Below the pieces are notes generated by a model. That model saw only the letters and a list, made by a program, of their open reading frames with translations, made no database searches and was not told the origin of the DNA. A program made the translations under genes and the position numbers. Shown piece after piece: positions 15,608 through 24,289 of a stretch of DNA of 25,047 bases. This stretch comes from a virus, in IMG/VR virus record IMGVR_UViG_3300046787_000855, positions 1 to 25,047 of that record; one strand, 5' to 3'. Position 1 is the stretch's first letter, and every line of letters starts with the position of its first letter.

Positions 15608-16344
15608 GTATAGAGTCACTACCAGAACCTGAAAATCATTTACAAGCAATAGAGAGCTATGATTTAGAGCAATATAAAGAGAGTGTTGTTCTATCATCTT
15701 TGACCAAAGCTCTAGTAACTCAACTGCAACGAGTGGAAGATACTTTTTTAGATTTAGAGTTAAAGAGATTTATCTCAAGTGCTTTTGGTTACACATTAGA
15801 CCTGATGGGCAGTATCGTTGGGGACTCTCGTAATTTTAGAAATGATAATGATTACCGCACTGCCATCTTGATAAGAGCTTTGATCAATAACGGCGGGGGT
15901 ACTCCTGAGGATATCATTTCGGCAATTAGAATACTCTATGCCCCAAGGAAAATAGAATATAGCGAGACATATCCTGCTAATTTTTCTTTGTTCATACAAG
16001 CTAGCAAAGTTATCCCACCGCAAGTAGACCTTGGTTTATTGAATATCAGAAGTTTAATAAATGGGGTAAAACCAATGGGCGTAGGTAATTTTATTGTCGT
16101 AGCTAGTAGCGCAGATAATCTATTTAGATTCAGTGAATCTACCAGCGAATTAGTGAATTTTATTGTAGATTTACCTCCAGCAGAAAAGCTTGAGGCTAAT
16201 GAGATTGCTGAAATCTCGGAAGTATTAACAGAAGCAGATACTGTATCTGCTTCAATAGGCAGTTTTGGATTTGGAGAGTTGATATTAACATCAAAAGCCG
16301 TAGTTGGCGGCGGAACTTTAGCAGAGGTCATTAATTATGCCTGA
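15604..16344 (+). CDS. Baseplate wedge/tail protein, DUF2612 (gpI-like)
   Basis: A 246-aa protein with the DUF2612 core 'LDLMGSIVGDSRNFRNDNDYRTAILIRALINNGGGTPEDIISAIRIL' (about 62-108), the gpI analogue in phages of this group. The rest is beta-rich, with a C-terminal 'EADTVSASIGSFGFGEL' stretch. It links wedge ring to tail fibre. It overlaps J by 4 nt and the next gene by 8 nt. Confidence 0.8.
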   Translation: MSIESLPEPENHLQAIESYDLEQYKESVVLSSLTKALVTQLQRVEDTFLDLELKRFISSAFGYTLDLMGSIVGDSRNFRNDNDYRTAILIRALINNGGGTPEDIISAIRILYAPRKIEYSETYPANFSLFIQASKVIPPQVDLGLLNIRSLINGVKPMGVGNFIVVASSADNLFRFSESTSELVNFIVDLPPAEKLEANEIAEISEVLTEADTVSASIGSFGFGELILTSKAVVGGGTLAEVINYA

Positions 16345-16693
16345 ACCAGTAAAACCGATATTCCCGAGATGGGCCAGTTTAGAGGTGGAAAACCCCACTA
16401 ATCATGAGCTTAATGTTTATGAGCCGTCTGAACAAAAAAAAGATTTAGGTTGGGATTTAAACGAAGTACCTCCTAGGCAACATTTTAATTGGCTAGGTCG
16501 TCAAACTAATCAGGTCTTGGAGTATCATGATTATCATCTAAATCGTCCTAAGATTTATACTATTGCTACTTTACCGCCTGCTGTTGATAATATTGCTCAG
16601 ATACTATTTGTGAGTGATTCTGGCGGAGGAATACTAGCTTATAGTAATGGCACGGTATGGAAAAATATAACAACTGGCAACGTGGTATCATAA
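16337..16693 (+). CDS. Small tail-fibre attachment protein
   Basis: A 118-aa protein: 'FPRWASLEVENPTNHELNVYEPSEQKKDLGWDLNEVPPRQHFNWLGRQTNQVLEYHDYH' is a block found at the N-terminus of many phage tail fibre and fibre-connector proteins ('G-W...P-P-R-Q-H-x-N-W'). The end 'FVSDSGGGILAYSNGTVWKNI' resembles fibre beta units. Between wedge and fibre genes, so probably a fibre adaptor. One nucleotide separates its stop from the fibre start. Confidence 0.7.
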   Translation: MPEPVKPIFPRWASLEVENPTNHELNVYEPSEQKKDLGWDLNEVPPRQHFNWLGRQTNQVLEYHDYHLNRPKIYTIATLPPAVDNIAQILFVSDSGGGILAYSNGTVWKNITTGNVVS

Positions 16694-16694
16694 C

Positions 16695-17672
16695 ATGGCA
16701 GGAAAACAAATTACTGAATTAGAAAGCACTAATAAGATTTCAGAAGGAGATCTGTTATTCGTCAGAAAAACAACTAGCGGTACTGATAAGAAGATTAACT
16801 ATACTGATCTTGTTGAAAGTATCGGTAATCCAGCAATAGATGGTTTTGTAGCAATAGTAGATCCATTGGATGCGAATACTATAATTTTAACACCTGCCAA
16901 TAATGCCAGGATACCTCGTTACTTTGTCGGTATGAAAATATCCTTTGTCTCGCCTATTACAAGTACAGGGAGTGTAAAAATAAAAGTAGGTAGTTTGACG
17001 GCTAAAGATTTTGTTCAATACCAGACCACCTCAACAGTAATTTTAGGTGTAAATGATTATGTAGAGGGAGTATTTATTACTGATAAATTTCATCGGATTA
17101 ACGATCTTCGCTCTGTAGCTAATATTTATTCAAATGAATATAATGTAATATTAACAACAATAGATCCTAGCGAACAGTTTACTACCCTAAATTTAGTTTC
17201 TTCTATCGGTATCCCAAAACAATCTTATTACGATGGAATGGCTATCTCTTTCATTACTCCCGAGAATACCAAGGGAGTTACTCTAATACATATAGACGGT
17301 ATAACTGGGACAAAGACTATTTTTGAACCAGATTTAGAAGATTTTACTAGTCTCCCGCTTTATGCTAATCAAATTGTCCATGCAATATACAAAACTGCGC
17401 AAGGAGGGTTTATAAGAGATAGGTTTAGCGTTCAAGATCCGACCGTCTCAGAACCTATTGTACCAAGTATTGATAATCCAGACGAGCCTTATATTCCTCC
17501 ACAAAATATTCTTGAGTTTACTGTGGGAGCAAACGAAAAATTTAAGAACTTACAGGAGGCTGTACAGAACTTAACACAGGAGTTTGGTAAAGATGGAGGG
17601 GGGAGACAAGTTACATTGTTAATTAGGGGTTCTTTGCAGGAAGGTACGGATTTTCTCGACATAGGTGTCTAG
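16695..17672 (+). pseudogene. Tail fibre gene, 5' part, interrupted by Tn3-family transposon
   Basis: The frame begins MAGKQITELES and runs 310 codons before entering the transposon at 17626, where it reads 15 residues of transposon end and stops at 17670-17672. The N-terminal domain (about 1-270) is beta-rich with a fibre-like 'KQITELESTNKISEGDLLFV' start, then a linker 'EPIVPSIDNPDEPYIPPQ', then the beginning of a pectate-lyase-like region 'FTVGANEKFKNLQEAVQNLTQEFGK'. The remainder of the gene is at 22008-22639. Joined with one AATTA copy the frame gives 520 aa without a stop. The shortened product probably cannot bind host cells. Confidence 0.85.
17621..17625 (+). repeat. Target-site duplication AATTA, left copy
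   Basis: AATTA immediately precedes GGGG of the left inverted repeat and is matched by AATTA right after the right end (22003-22007). Five-bp duplications are the mark of Tn3-family transposition. The in-frame rejoining of the fibre gene fits the same insertion event. Confidence 0.85.
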
Positions 17673-17723
17673 CCCTTTAGTTATAAGGCACACAGAGGAC
17701 GAGTTGATTTTAAAATGATGAGG
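17626..17723 (+). repeat. Left terminal inverted repeat of Tn3 element
   Basis: The 98 bp starting GGGGTTCTTTGCAGGAAGG match the inverse of 21905-22002 with 5 differences. The outermost ~38 bp correspond to the classical Tn3 transposase-binding end. Its leading strand happens to encode 'RGSLQEGTDFLDIGV' in the fibre frame. Confidence 0.9.
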
Positions 17724-17808
17724 TAGTGAAACCTTGAAACCCTTTTAGATTAAGGTGTTCAGACTTTGGATAATTTTCATGGCTTTTTGCAAAGTAGATT
17801 TGTGCCTA

Positions 17809-18369
17809 TTATTTTGTTAGTCCTGCTGCGATAGCTCGGTAATATACAGAGCGGCTAATCCCGACCATAATACAAATCTTAGTCACAGAAAATTCTTCTG
17901 ACTGCATTAGTGATTTTAATGTTTTTAGTTTATCTGTCGTAAGAGCTTTAGGTCTTCCGCCTTTCCTTCCTTTACTATGGGCTGCATCTAAACCTGCTTT
18001 AACTCGCTCCTTTATTAGTTCTCGTTCCATCTCAGAAAATGCTGCACACATACTAAAGAGCAGCATTCCCATTGGGGTTGTAGTATCGATGTTATTTTCT
18101 AAAGAGATAAATTCAATGCCTTTAACTTTAAAACCATTTATAAGATCAATAAGCTTTATCATCCTTCGTCCTAAACGGTCAAGACGGACAACGCAAATAG
18201 TATCGCCTTTTCTTAGTTTACCCATTAGAAGATTTAATTGTACTCTATTGTCCTTAGCGCCAGAAATTTTCTCTTGAAAAATTTCGTTACAACCAGCCGC
18301 AGTTAATTTTTGTATTTGCACATCTAAGCTTTGATCATTTTTTGAGACCCTTGCATAACCAAATTTCAT
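17809..18369 (-). CDS. tnpR: Tn3-family serine resolvase TnpR
   Basis: A 186-aa protein with the resolvase/invertase pattern: catalytic Ser9 in 'YARVS', 'RLDRLGRRM' (about 62-71), 'LENNIDTTTPMG' and 'EMERELIKERVKAGL' E-helix, then a C-terminal helix-turn-helix ('KICIMVGISRSVYYRAI'). It resolves cointegrates at res. AAGGAT lies 5 nt upstream of its ATG on the minus strand. Divergent from tnpA, as is normal in many Tn3 elements. It looks intact. Confidence 0.92.
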   Translation of the reverse strand: MKFGYARVSKNDQSLDVQIQKLTAAGCNEIFQEKISGAKDNRVQLNLLMGKLRKGDTICVVRLDRLGRRMIKLIDLINGFKVKGIEFISLENNIDTTTPMGMLLFSMCAAFSEMERELIKERVKAGLDAAHSKGRKGGRPKALTTDKLKTLKSLMQSEEFSVTKICIMVGISRSVYYRAIAAGLTK

Positions 18370-18537
18370 TTTTATCCTTAGTTTATTAAAATTTCTGTTT
18401 CAAAAACCTAAATGATAGGGTATTTTGCTATGAAGTCAATTGGTACTAGTTTTGAAGCAGATTTTTTAAGTAAATATGTGATAAATGTAAGTTTGGTTTA
18501 GGGACACCTAAAACACTCGTTTTTGGAATGGTAAATT
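18370..18537. promoter_or_regulatory. tnpR-tnpA intergenic region, probable res site and divergent promoters
   Basis: This AT-rich 168-bp spacer divides the divergent genes. In Tn3 elements the res site (three resolvase subsites) and both promoters lie here. A short perfect palindrome TTTAGG-GACA-CCTAAA is at 18497-18512, near tnpA. I could not define the three subsites. Confidence 0.55.
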
Positions 18538-21500
18538 ATGGCAAGACTAAGAATTTTATCAGATGATGATTTTGATAAATTATATAAAATACCTAAACTT
18601 AATAATGAGGAACGTCAATTTGTTTTTGAATTAGATGAGATTGATAAAAACTACTTAAATACAATTAATAGCATTCCTGTAAAAATCAATTATATTTTGA
18701 ATTTAGGTTATTTTCGTACATCTCAATATTTCTTTTCTTTTACATTTCAAGCAGTCAAAGAAGATGTAAGATTTATTATAAAGTCTTATTTTGCGGGAAG
18801 TTCTTTCCCTATGAAGCAAATAAGTAATCGACAATACTACTCAAATCGTCAAGTTATCCTCAATAAATATGAAATGTCTTTATATACCAAGAGTTTTCAA
18901 AGTCATTTATCAAATTATCTAAAATCTGTAGTAAAACAGCACTCTGTCCCTAAATACCTATTTGATTCTCTCTTAGATTACTGCCATCAACATAAAATCA
19001 TTAGGCCATCCTACTCAATATTACAAGATTTAGTCTCTGGAAGCTGCAATAACGAGAAGCTACGTATAAGTAATAAGCTCTATACAATAATGGATAGTTC
19101 GCTGCGTAAGTCTTTAAGCAAGCTTTTGGAGAAAAACGACTTATTTTATCAACTCACTCTGATTAAAAAAGACCAAAAAGATTTCACCACCAATGAAATA
19201 AAATCAAGTGTCGAAAAGAACAAGTTATTATTTGAAATATACCACAGTTCAATTGAAATTATAAAGCAGTTAGATATTTCAGAACAAAATGTAGCTCACT
19301 ATGCTGAGTTAGCTGGACAATATACCGTATATGGATTGAGAAAACTTAAGCAACCTAATCTAGCAAGGTTATATCTGTTATGCTACGTCCATTATAGATT
19401 TTTAAAGATTAATGATCACCTAACCAGTAGCTTCATTCATAAAGTTAATGGCTATATTGACGATGCTGACGCTTACCAAAAGGAAACAATTTACCTTGCT
19501 CAAGTAACGGATAAAGATAATCGTGATTTGGCTGCAAGTATTTTATCGCTACATATAAATAAAAAAGTTCCTGATAATGAGCTGCGTAATAAGTCTTTTG
19601 TAATTGTTGCTAAAGAAAAGTTTCAGCAATTTATTCAGAAAATTAGAAAGCCCCATTTGAGTCCAGATTTTTACAGATGGCAGTATTATAATAAAAATGC
19701 ACCTGCAATTAAACTAAATACTAGGTTAACCTTCAAAGCTCTGGATTTTCAAACTAAGTCCAAGGATCTTAGCAAAGCTATTGCATTTCTAAAAACTCAT
19801 TTTGATAGTCATAAGTCATTTAGTGACTATCAATTTGAAGACGTTCCTCTTGAATTTATTTCTCCACCACTAAGGCGCTATGTGATTACGAAAGTTAAGT
19901 CGGGGAATAATAAAAAAAAAATTAAGGTTATCAATGCTGATGCTTATGAATTTATGTTATATACTCATATTGAAAAACACCTAGGCAAAGGAACTGTCAC
20001 TATCAAAGATAGTTTAAGTTACAGATCCCTTGATGATGAGCTTATTAAAAAAGAATACTGGGATAAAGACAAAGATAGTATTCTACATAACCTAGGAAAT
20101 CAGCTAATCTCAATCGATATTGAAAAAATATTAGACAATTGTGAATCGTTACTGAGTAAACGCTATAAAGAGATCAATCAAAAGATTAGTTCTGGTATTA
20201 ATAGCAAGATTAAGATTAAATATAATAAAAAAGGAGAAGTGACTAGTTGGAAGATGCCTTATAAAAAGATAGAAGATAGCGTTAATAATCCATTCTATGA
20301 AAATATGAATATTTCCAGTTTAGGTCAAATTATTAAGTTCACAAATCATCATACAGATTTTATAAAGAAATTTACTCATATCTTGCCAACTTATAGTAAA
20401 ACCCAAGCAGAAGAAGCTTCGATTGCAGCTTGCTTAGTAGCTAAAGGTACGGGAACTGATATATATAAAATGAAAGATATAAGTGATGTTAAAGAGCAGG
20501 ATTTAACATCTACATATAATAGTTTTATCCGTTATAAAACACTAACTGATTCAAGCGATACAGTAATGAACAAGATAGCTAAGCTGCCAATATTTGAGAA
20601 GTATACACTAGCAGACTATGGCATACATGCAAGCGTTGATGGGCAGAAGCTAGAAACACGATATAACACAATTAAGGCAAGGTATTCTTCGAAATACTAT
20701 GGATTTGGTAAAGGCATTTCGGCTTATACACTATTTGCTAACTGCTTGCCATTATGTACTAAAATAATAGGTTCAAATGAACACGAAAGTCACTACCTTC
20801 TAGATGCCCTAAAAAGTAACACCAGTGACATTAGCGTTTCTGCGGTATCTGGTGATATGCATAGCATCAACCGCGTCAATTTTATCCTACTTTATATGTT
20901 TGGCTATAGGTTTATGCCAAGATTTACGAAGCTTGATCAAAAAGTGCGTGACCACATGGTAAGTTTTGATGCCCCTGATTCAAGTCGATATAAAGGATGT
21001 CTTATCAAGCCTAATAAAAAAGTAAATAAAAGTCTTATTATCAAAGAATCGGATAATATGTTAAGAATCTTTGCAACATTAGGGCTAAAGAAAAACACTC
21101 AGAGCAGTATTGTAAAGAAATTATCATCATATAAATCTAATGATACGTTGAGAGCCTTGATAGAATTAGATAAAATCATTATGACTCTTTATATTCTGGA
21201 CTACATAGATGATGAAGAAATGCGTAAATGTGTTCACCGCTCCCTAAATCGTGGAGAATCATATCACCAACTAAGATCAGCTATTGCTAAGGTAAGTGGT
21301 AGAAAGTTAATTGGTAAAAATGAAATAGAGCTTGTCCTTAATAATGAATGTGCCAGGTTGTTGGCAATATGTATTATCTTTTATAATGCATCATTATTAT
21401 CAGGAATATATGAATATTGTAAAAATAATGGAATGCTAGAGGAATGCAAAAAAGTCCTCAGGTTATCGCCTGTTGCGTGGATTCATATTAGCCTTATAGG

Positions 21501-21582
21501 AAAATATGAATTTACAAATAATGTTATACTTTTGGATCTGCAGGGAGTTATAGCTCAATCAGTATGTAACCTTCAGATATAA
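18538..21582 (+). CDS. tnpA: Tn3-family transposase TnpA
   Basis: A 1014-aa protein of family length. N-terminal 'ARLRILSDDDFDKLYKIPKLNNEERQFVFEL' is the usual Tn3 start. The D-D-E catalytic triad is seen at Asp701 ('HASVDGQK'), Asp773 ('VSGDMHS', followed by 'FGYRFMPRFTKL') and Glu907 ('LNRGESYHQLR'). The C-terminus ends 'LSPVAWIHISLIGKYEF', as in family members. It cuts the terminal repeats and joins them to AT-rich targets with 5-bp duplication. There is no frameshift or internal stop, so it is probably functional. Confidence 0.93.
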   Translation: MARLRILSDDDFDKLYKIPKLNNEERQFVFELDEIDKNYLNTINSIPVKINYILNLGYFRTSQYFFSFTFQAVKEDVRFIIKSYFAGSSFPMKQISNRQYYSNRQVILNKYEMSLYTKSFQSHLSNYLKSVVKQHSVPKYLFDSLLDYCHQHKIIRPSYSILQDLVSGSCNNEKLRISNKLYTIMDSSLRKSLSKLLEKNDLFYQLTLIKKDQKDFTTNEIKSSVEKNKLLFEIYHSSIEIIKQLDISEQNVAHYAELAGQYTVYGLRKLKQPNLARLYLLCYVHYRFLKINDHLTSSFIHKVNGYIDDADAYQKETIYLAQVTDKDNRDLAASILSLHINKKVPDNELRNKSFVIVAKEKFQQFIQKIRKPHLSPDFYRWQYYNKNAPAIKLNTRLTFKALDFQTKSKDLSKAIAFLKTHFDSHKSFSDYQFEDVPLEFISPPLRRYVITKVKSGNNKKKIKVINADAYEFMLYTHIEKHLGKGTVTIKDSLSYRSLDDELIKKEYWDKDKDSILHNLGNQLISIDIEKILDNCESLLSKRYKEINQKISSGINSKIKIKYNKKGEVTSWKMPYKKIEDSVNNPFYENMNISSLGQIIKFTNHHTDFIKKFTHILPTYSKTQAEEASIAACLVAKGTGTDIYKMKDISDVKEQDLTSTYNSFIRYKTLTDSSDTVMNKIAKLPIFEKYTLADYGIHASVDGQKLETRYNTIKARYSSKYYGFGKGISAYTLFANCLPLCTKIIGSNEHESHYLLDALKSNTSDISVSAVSGDMHSINRVNFILLYMFGYRFMPRFTKLDQKVRDHMVSFDAPDSSRYKGCLIKPNKKVNKSLIIKESDNMLRIFATLGLKKNTQSSIVKKLSSYKSNDTLRALIELDKIIMTLYILDYIDDEEMRKCVHRSLNRGESYHQLRSAIAKVSGRKLIGKNEIELVLNNECARLLAICIIFYNASLLSGIYEYCKNNGMLEECKKVLRLSPVAWIHISLIGKYEFTNNVILLDLQGVIAQSVCNLQI

Positions 21583-21904
21583 TTGATACTAAAAACGAAA
21601 CAAGGTAAAAAAATCAGAAGAGGGAATTCAAAAAACTTGACTGATACTAATACAACGGCTACACTAAACAAGTGTTTAGGGTAGCTAAGAAAAAGAGCTT
21701 ACCTAGAATTTCAAGCTGTCCATCTATCACAATAATACTCGTATTCCAAGAACATTATCAAAATTAAATCGTAAAAAATACTGTGATAAATCTTACGTTT
21801 CCAATAACAGTGCATTTGATACTAATTTAGACACAGAAAAAGTTCATATGAAAATCATCCAAAAGCTGAACTCCTTGCTTTAAAAGGCTTTCAAGGCACC
21901 ACCC
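21583..21904. other. 322-bp non-coding right arm of transposon
   Basis: No intact gene is here. One open stretch on the plus strand ends at 21880 ('LNRKKYCDKSYVSNN...') without a convincing start; it may be remnant coding DNA. An imperfect hairpin with 11-bp arms and one mismatch lies at 21660-21683 (core CTAAACA-AG-TGTTTAG) with no T-run, so terminator function is uncertain. Confidence 0.5.
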
Positions 21905-22002
21905 CCTCATCATTTTAAAATCAACTCGTCCTCTGTATGCCTTATAATTAAAGGGCTAGACACCTATGCCGAGAAAATCCGTACCTTCCCGCAAAAAACC
22001 CC
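21905..22002 (-). repeat. Right terminal inverted repeat of Tn3 element
   Basis: These 98 bp, read on the minus strand, start GGGGTTTTTTGCGGGAAGG and match the left repeat with 5 transitions. The next five bases, AATTA, duplicate the left target site. Confidence 0.9.
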
Positions 22003-22007
22003 AATTA
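22003..22007 (+). repeat. Target-site duplication AATTA, right copy
   Basis: Matches 17621-17625 and lies directly after the right repeat. Removing 17626-22007 restores codons Ile-Lys-Asp and an open fibre frame. Confidence 0.85.
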
Positions 22008-22639
22008 AAGATACTCTTACCAAAACAAGCGCAATATTTGCAAATAATCTAAACCTAAGTTGGATAACGTTAAGCGGTGCAGGCGATATAATTAATTTTG
22101 ATTTGTTAAATCATACTATAAACAGCAGTTATTTTCAGTTAGAATATGGCAGTGAATTTTTTAATATAGCCAAAAATACTATAGTTACTTGTAAAAACTT
22201 CCCTACCAACGTAACTTTTATTCAGTTAAGTGATTCATTTTCAAAGTTGGAATATATAACTTTTAAAAATAATGATTTGACTGCTACTAGGTTATTTACA
22301 GTGGTTCGTAGTAATGCAGATTTTAAAAATTGTGTTATCGAGGGTGGCAGGGAAGTTATGCGTATCACAATGAGTGCCGTAGTTTCATTAGACGCTTGTG
22401 TTATTAAGTCGTATCAGACGAGAGCTTTATCTATTGACTCAAGTTCAACTGTTACTATAAACAATTGCGATTTATCATCTAACGGAACTTCTGCTACAAC
22501 AAATATCAATATAGGCAATTCGTTTTCAAAAGTAGATCAGTATAATTCGAAAGCAAAATCAAATTATGCACCAAATACAGGCGAAAGTAATGGGATGTTT
22601 TATAGAGTAACAGGTTCTCAGGACATACAAGGAAGTTAA
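22008..22639 (+). pseudogene. Tail fibre gene, 3' part (separated by transposon)
   Basis: The open frame from 'KDTLTKTSAIFANN' to the TAA at 22637-22639 continues the frame of the upstream fragment. It encodes a right-handed beta-helix like region: short strand repeats such as 'FIQLSDSFSKLEYITFKNNDL', 'NADFKNCVIEGG', 'SLDACVIKSYQTRALSI', 'TVTINNCDLSSN', which stack N/C/D turns as pectate-lyase-like fibre domains do. A TTG at 22103 is an in-frame alternative start, but no ribosome binding site supports it. Without a promoter or start it is likely silent. It would have formed the receptor-binding end of the fibre. Confidence 0.85.
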
Positions 22640-22788
22640 CTACAAAAAATCTAATCCTGTGTTAAATACGTAGTTGTAGGCTCTCAAACTTAACAAGTAT
22701 CGAAATGTTAATACGATCCAAAAGAAATAAGGGATTTATCATTTGGCTCGTAAAACTTCGTTATTCATGACGTCAAGTTAAAGATAAG

Positions 22789-24057
22789 TTAAATAGATAA
22801 TTTAACACCGACTAAAGCTACAGTACCTTTTACTTTTCTTGCATTTAGCTCTGAATAGAACTCAGGCTTACCTTTAAGAGTATAAGCATGTATTTCAGCA
22901 TAAGGTTTAAGTCCTGGTGCAAGTATGTAACTTATGCCTAATTTAACAGAATTTACTTTATTTTTAAACTTCTCTGAGGCAAAATATGATAAATAAGTTG
23001 TTGTAGCAGTATTGTAAGTATAGCTAATACCTGCATTGTAATAATGGGACTTATTACCAGCTTTATGTAGTTCTTTATTAGTCAAACTTTTACCAAAAGA
23101 ACCATAACAAGCATTATATTTGAAATTGTTTACTTTTAGTTCAGCACCTATGTTATAAGTTCCTAGGTTATGGAGCTTATATTCTTGAGGGTTTTTATCG
23201 TCTTTATTGGCAAATTTCTTAATTTTACCTGCAGATTTGCCGTATTCACCGGTTAAAGCTAGTTTTAATTCTGCTTCTTCCGTTAGTTTCTGCTCAAGTA
23301 CTAAACCACTGGTAAATGCATCTTTAATTGAGTTATTAATTTCAAATCTCTCTATAGTTGCTTCTTCTATTGCATATGTTGTTGTGCCGTCTGATTTTAC
23401 TGATGGTTTATCTATACCGGTATTTGCAGAATCAGGGGTATAAGAGATACCAAAGCTAATTTTACTTGATTCGCTCAAATCAAATTTAGGGGTATAGTAA
23501 TTTATTGTTCTTGGCGGTTCACTGCTATAAGTTGCTGAATCTAAACCAGCAGTTATTGAATCACCAAGTATAGTTTCTTCTGAGGTTAAGAAAGATGGCT
23601 TTGCTTTTGTACCTTGTTGTAAATAATGGGTACCTGTTTTTATATAGTTAATAGGTATAGCCCCATCATTTACAGTCATATTTCTAGCAACAGGAATAGG
23701 TGAACCTGCTTCAATCTTACCAAACTCGTGTTCTAAAAATACATGTGAACCATTATAATCATTATTCACTTTCCTTTTGGTTGTTGGAACAAGTACAATT
23801 TTAGCACCATAAGTAATATCGTCAGTAGTATTTGAAATGTTAGCAACAAAAGCGGAGTTATTAAAGAAGGCAAAACTGCTCTTATTAGGTGATATATTCT
23901 TTTCCACTCCTTTTAACTTACCTTGATTACTAAAGCCGCTTTCAAAGACAGAAAAAGCTCCAAATTTAATATTCAAGCCTGACGCTACAGGTAACGCATC
24001 GCCTGCTAAAGCTGTGTTAGTTGCAAGTAAAGCTCCAAGAAATAATGACTTTTTCAT
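22789..24057 (-). CDS. Outer-membrane porin (Gram-negative porin family)
   Basis: A 422-aa protein with a Sec signal peptide (MKKSLFLGALLATNTALA, cleavage before GD). The mature part alternates polar and hydrophobic residues in beta strands: 'NIKFGAFSVFESGF', 'DITYGAKIVLVP', 'GKIEAGSPIPVARNM', 'KISFGISYTPDS', and ends with a barrel-type 'GTVALVGVKLSI'. This fits the Gram-negative porin fold found in Rickettsia. Start ATG 24057 is preferred, with AAGGG 7 nt upstream; ATG 24063 lies 1 nt after it. It lies between the fibre gene remnant (convergent) and a solitary transposon end. It is not a phage gene. The 149 bp between it and the fibre end show no clear terminator. Confidence 0.8.
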   Translation of the reverse strand: MKKSLFLGALLATNTALAGDALPVASGLNIKFGAFSVFESGFSNQGKLKGVEKNISPNKSSFAFFNNSAFVANISNTTDDITYGAKIVLVPTTKRKVNNDYNGSHVFLEHEFGKIEAGSPIPVARNMTVNDGAIPINYIKTGTHYLQQGTKAKPSFLTSEETILGDSITAGLDSATYSSEPPRTINYYTPKFDLSESSKISFGISYTPDSANTGIDKPSVKSDGTTTYAIEEATIERFEINNSIKDAFTSGLVLEQKLTEEAELKLALTGEYGKSAGKIKKFANKDDKNPQEYKLHNLGTYNIGAELKVNNFKYNACYGSFGKSLTNKELHKAGNKSHYYNAGISYTYNTATTTYLSYFASEKFKNKVNSVKLGISYILAPGLKPYAEIHAYTLKGKPEFYSELNARKVKGTVALVGVKLSI

Positions 24058-24194
24058 AATCATACCCTTATATAATTAACCTTAAATTTTCTAATATAAA
24101 TATTAATAACATATTTAGCTCATTACTTGTTACAGTAAAAGCACCAACAAATAAAAAATATAAAAAGTAGTGTGTCATAGTTATTAGTTTGAGA

Positions 24195-24240
24195 TAGACA
24201 CCTATGCCAAGAAAATCCGTACCTTCCCGCAAAGAACCCC
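24195..24240 (-). repeat. Solitary third copy of the Tn3 terminal repeat (46 bp)
   Basis: 46 bp match the outer end of the right inverted repeat with 2 differences, in the same orientation as the copy at 21905-22002. The match stops at 24195; the inner 50 bp of the 98-bp repeat are absent. It is followed by AATTA (24241-24245), exactly like the true right end. No opposite end is found nearby besides the one at 17626. Confidence 0.85.
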
Positions 24241-24289
24241 AATTAGAACCAGAAGCAATACACATTTTTATTAACAAAAATTGTGCATA

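Larger units (their letters stand above)
17626..22002 (+). mobile_element. Tn3-family transposon, 4377 bp, apparently intact
   Basis: The element starts GGGGTTCTTTGC and ends with its inverse. Its 98-bp terminal inverted repeats differ at 5 positions, all transitions. It contains divergent tnpR (17809-18369) and tnpA (18538-21582), a probable res region between them, and no passenger gene that I recognise. The right 322 bp (21583-21904) hold only short degenerate frames. The 5-bp duplication and complete ORFs suggest a recent, possibly active element. Confidence 0.92.

Noticed and set aside
21660-21683. Hairpin after tnpA as a terminator
   Set aside because: The stem is good, but no T-run follows; kept only as a note in the gap entry.
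22103-22639. Separate fibre-like gene starting at TTG 22103
   Set aside because: The same frame is open upstream to the transposon end and continues the 5' fibre fragment; no ribosome binding site at the TTG.
17626-24240. Larger 6.6-kb transposon using the solitary right end
   Set aside because: AATTA also follows this end, but only the 22002 boundary restores the fibre reading frame and shares the full 98-bp repeat, so it is the primary partner. Kept as an alternative in the findings.
24068-24277. 69-aa minus-strand frame containing the peptide REGTDFLGIGV
   Set aside because: The peptide comes from reading the solitary transposon end; the rest is AT-rich intergenic DNA without coding character.
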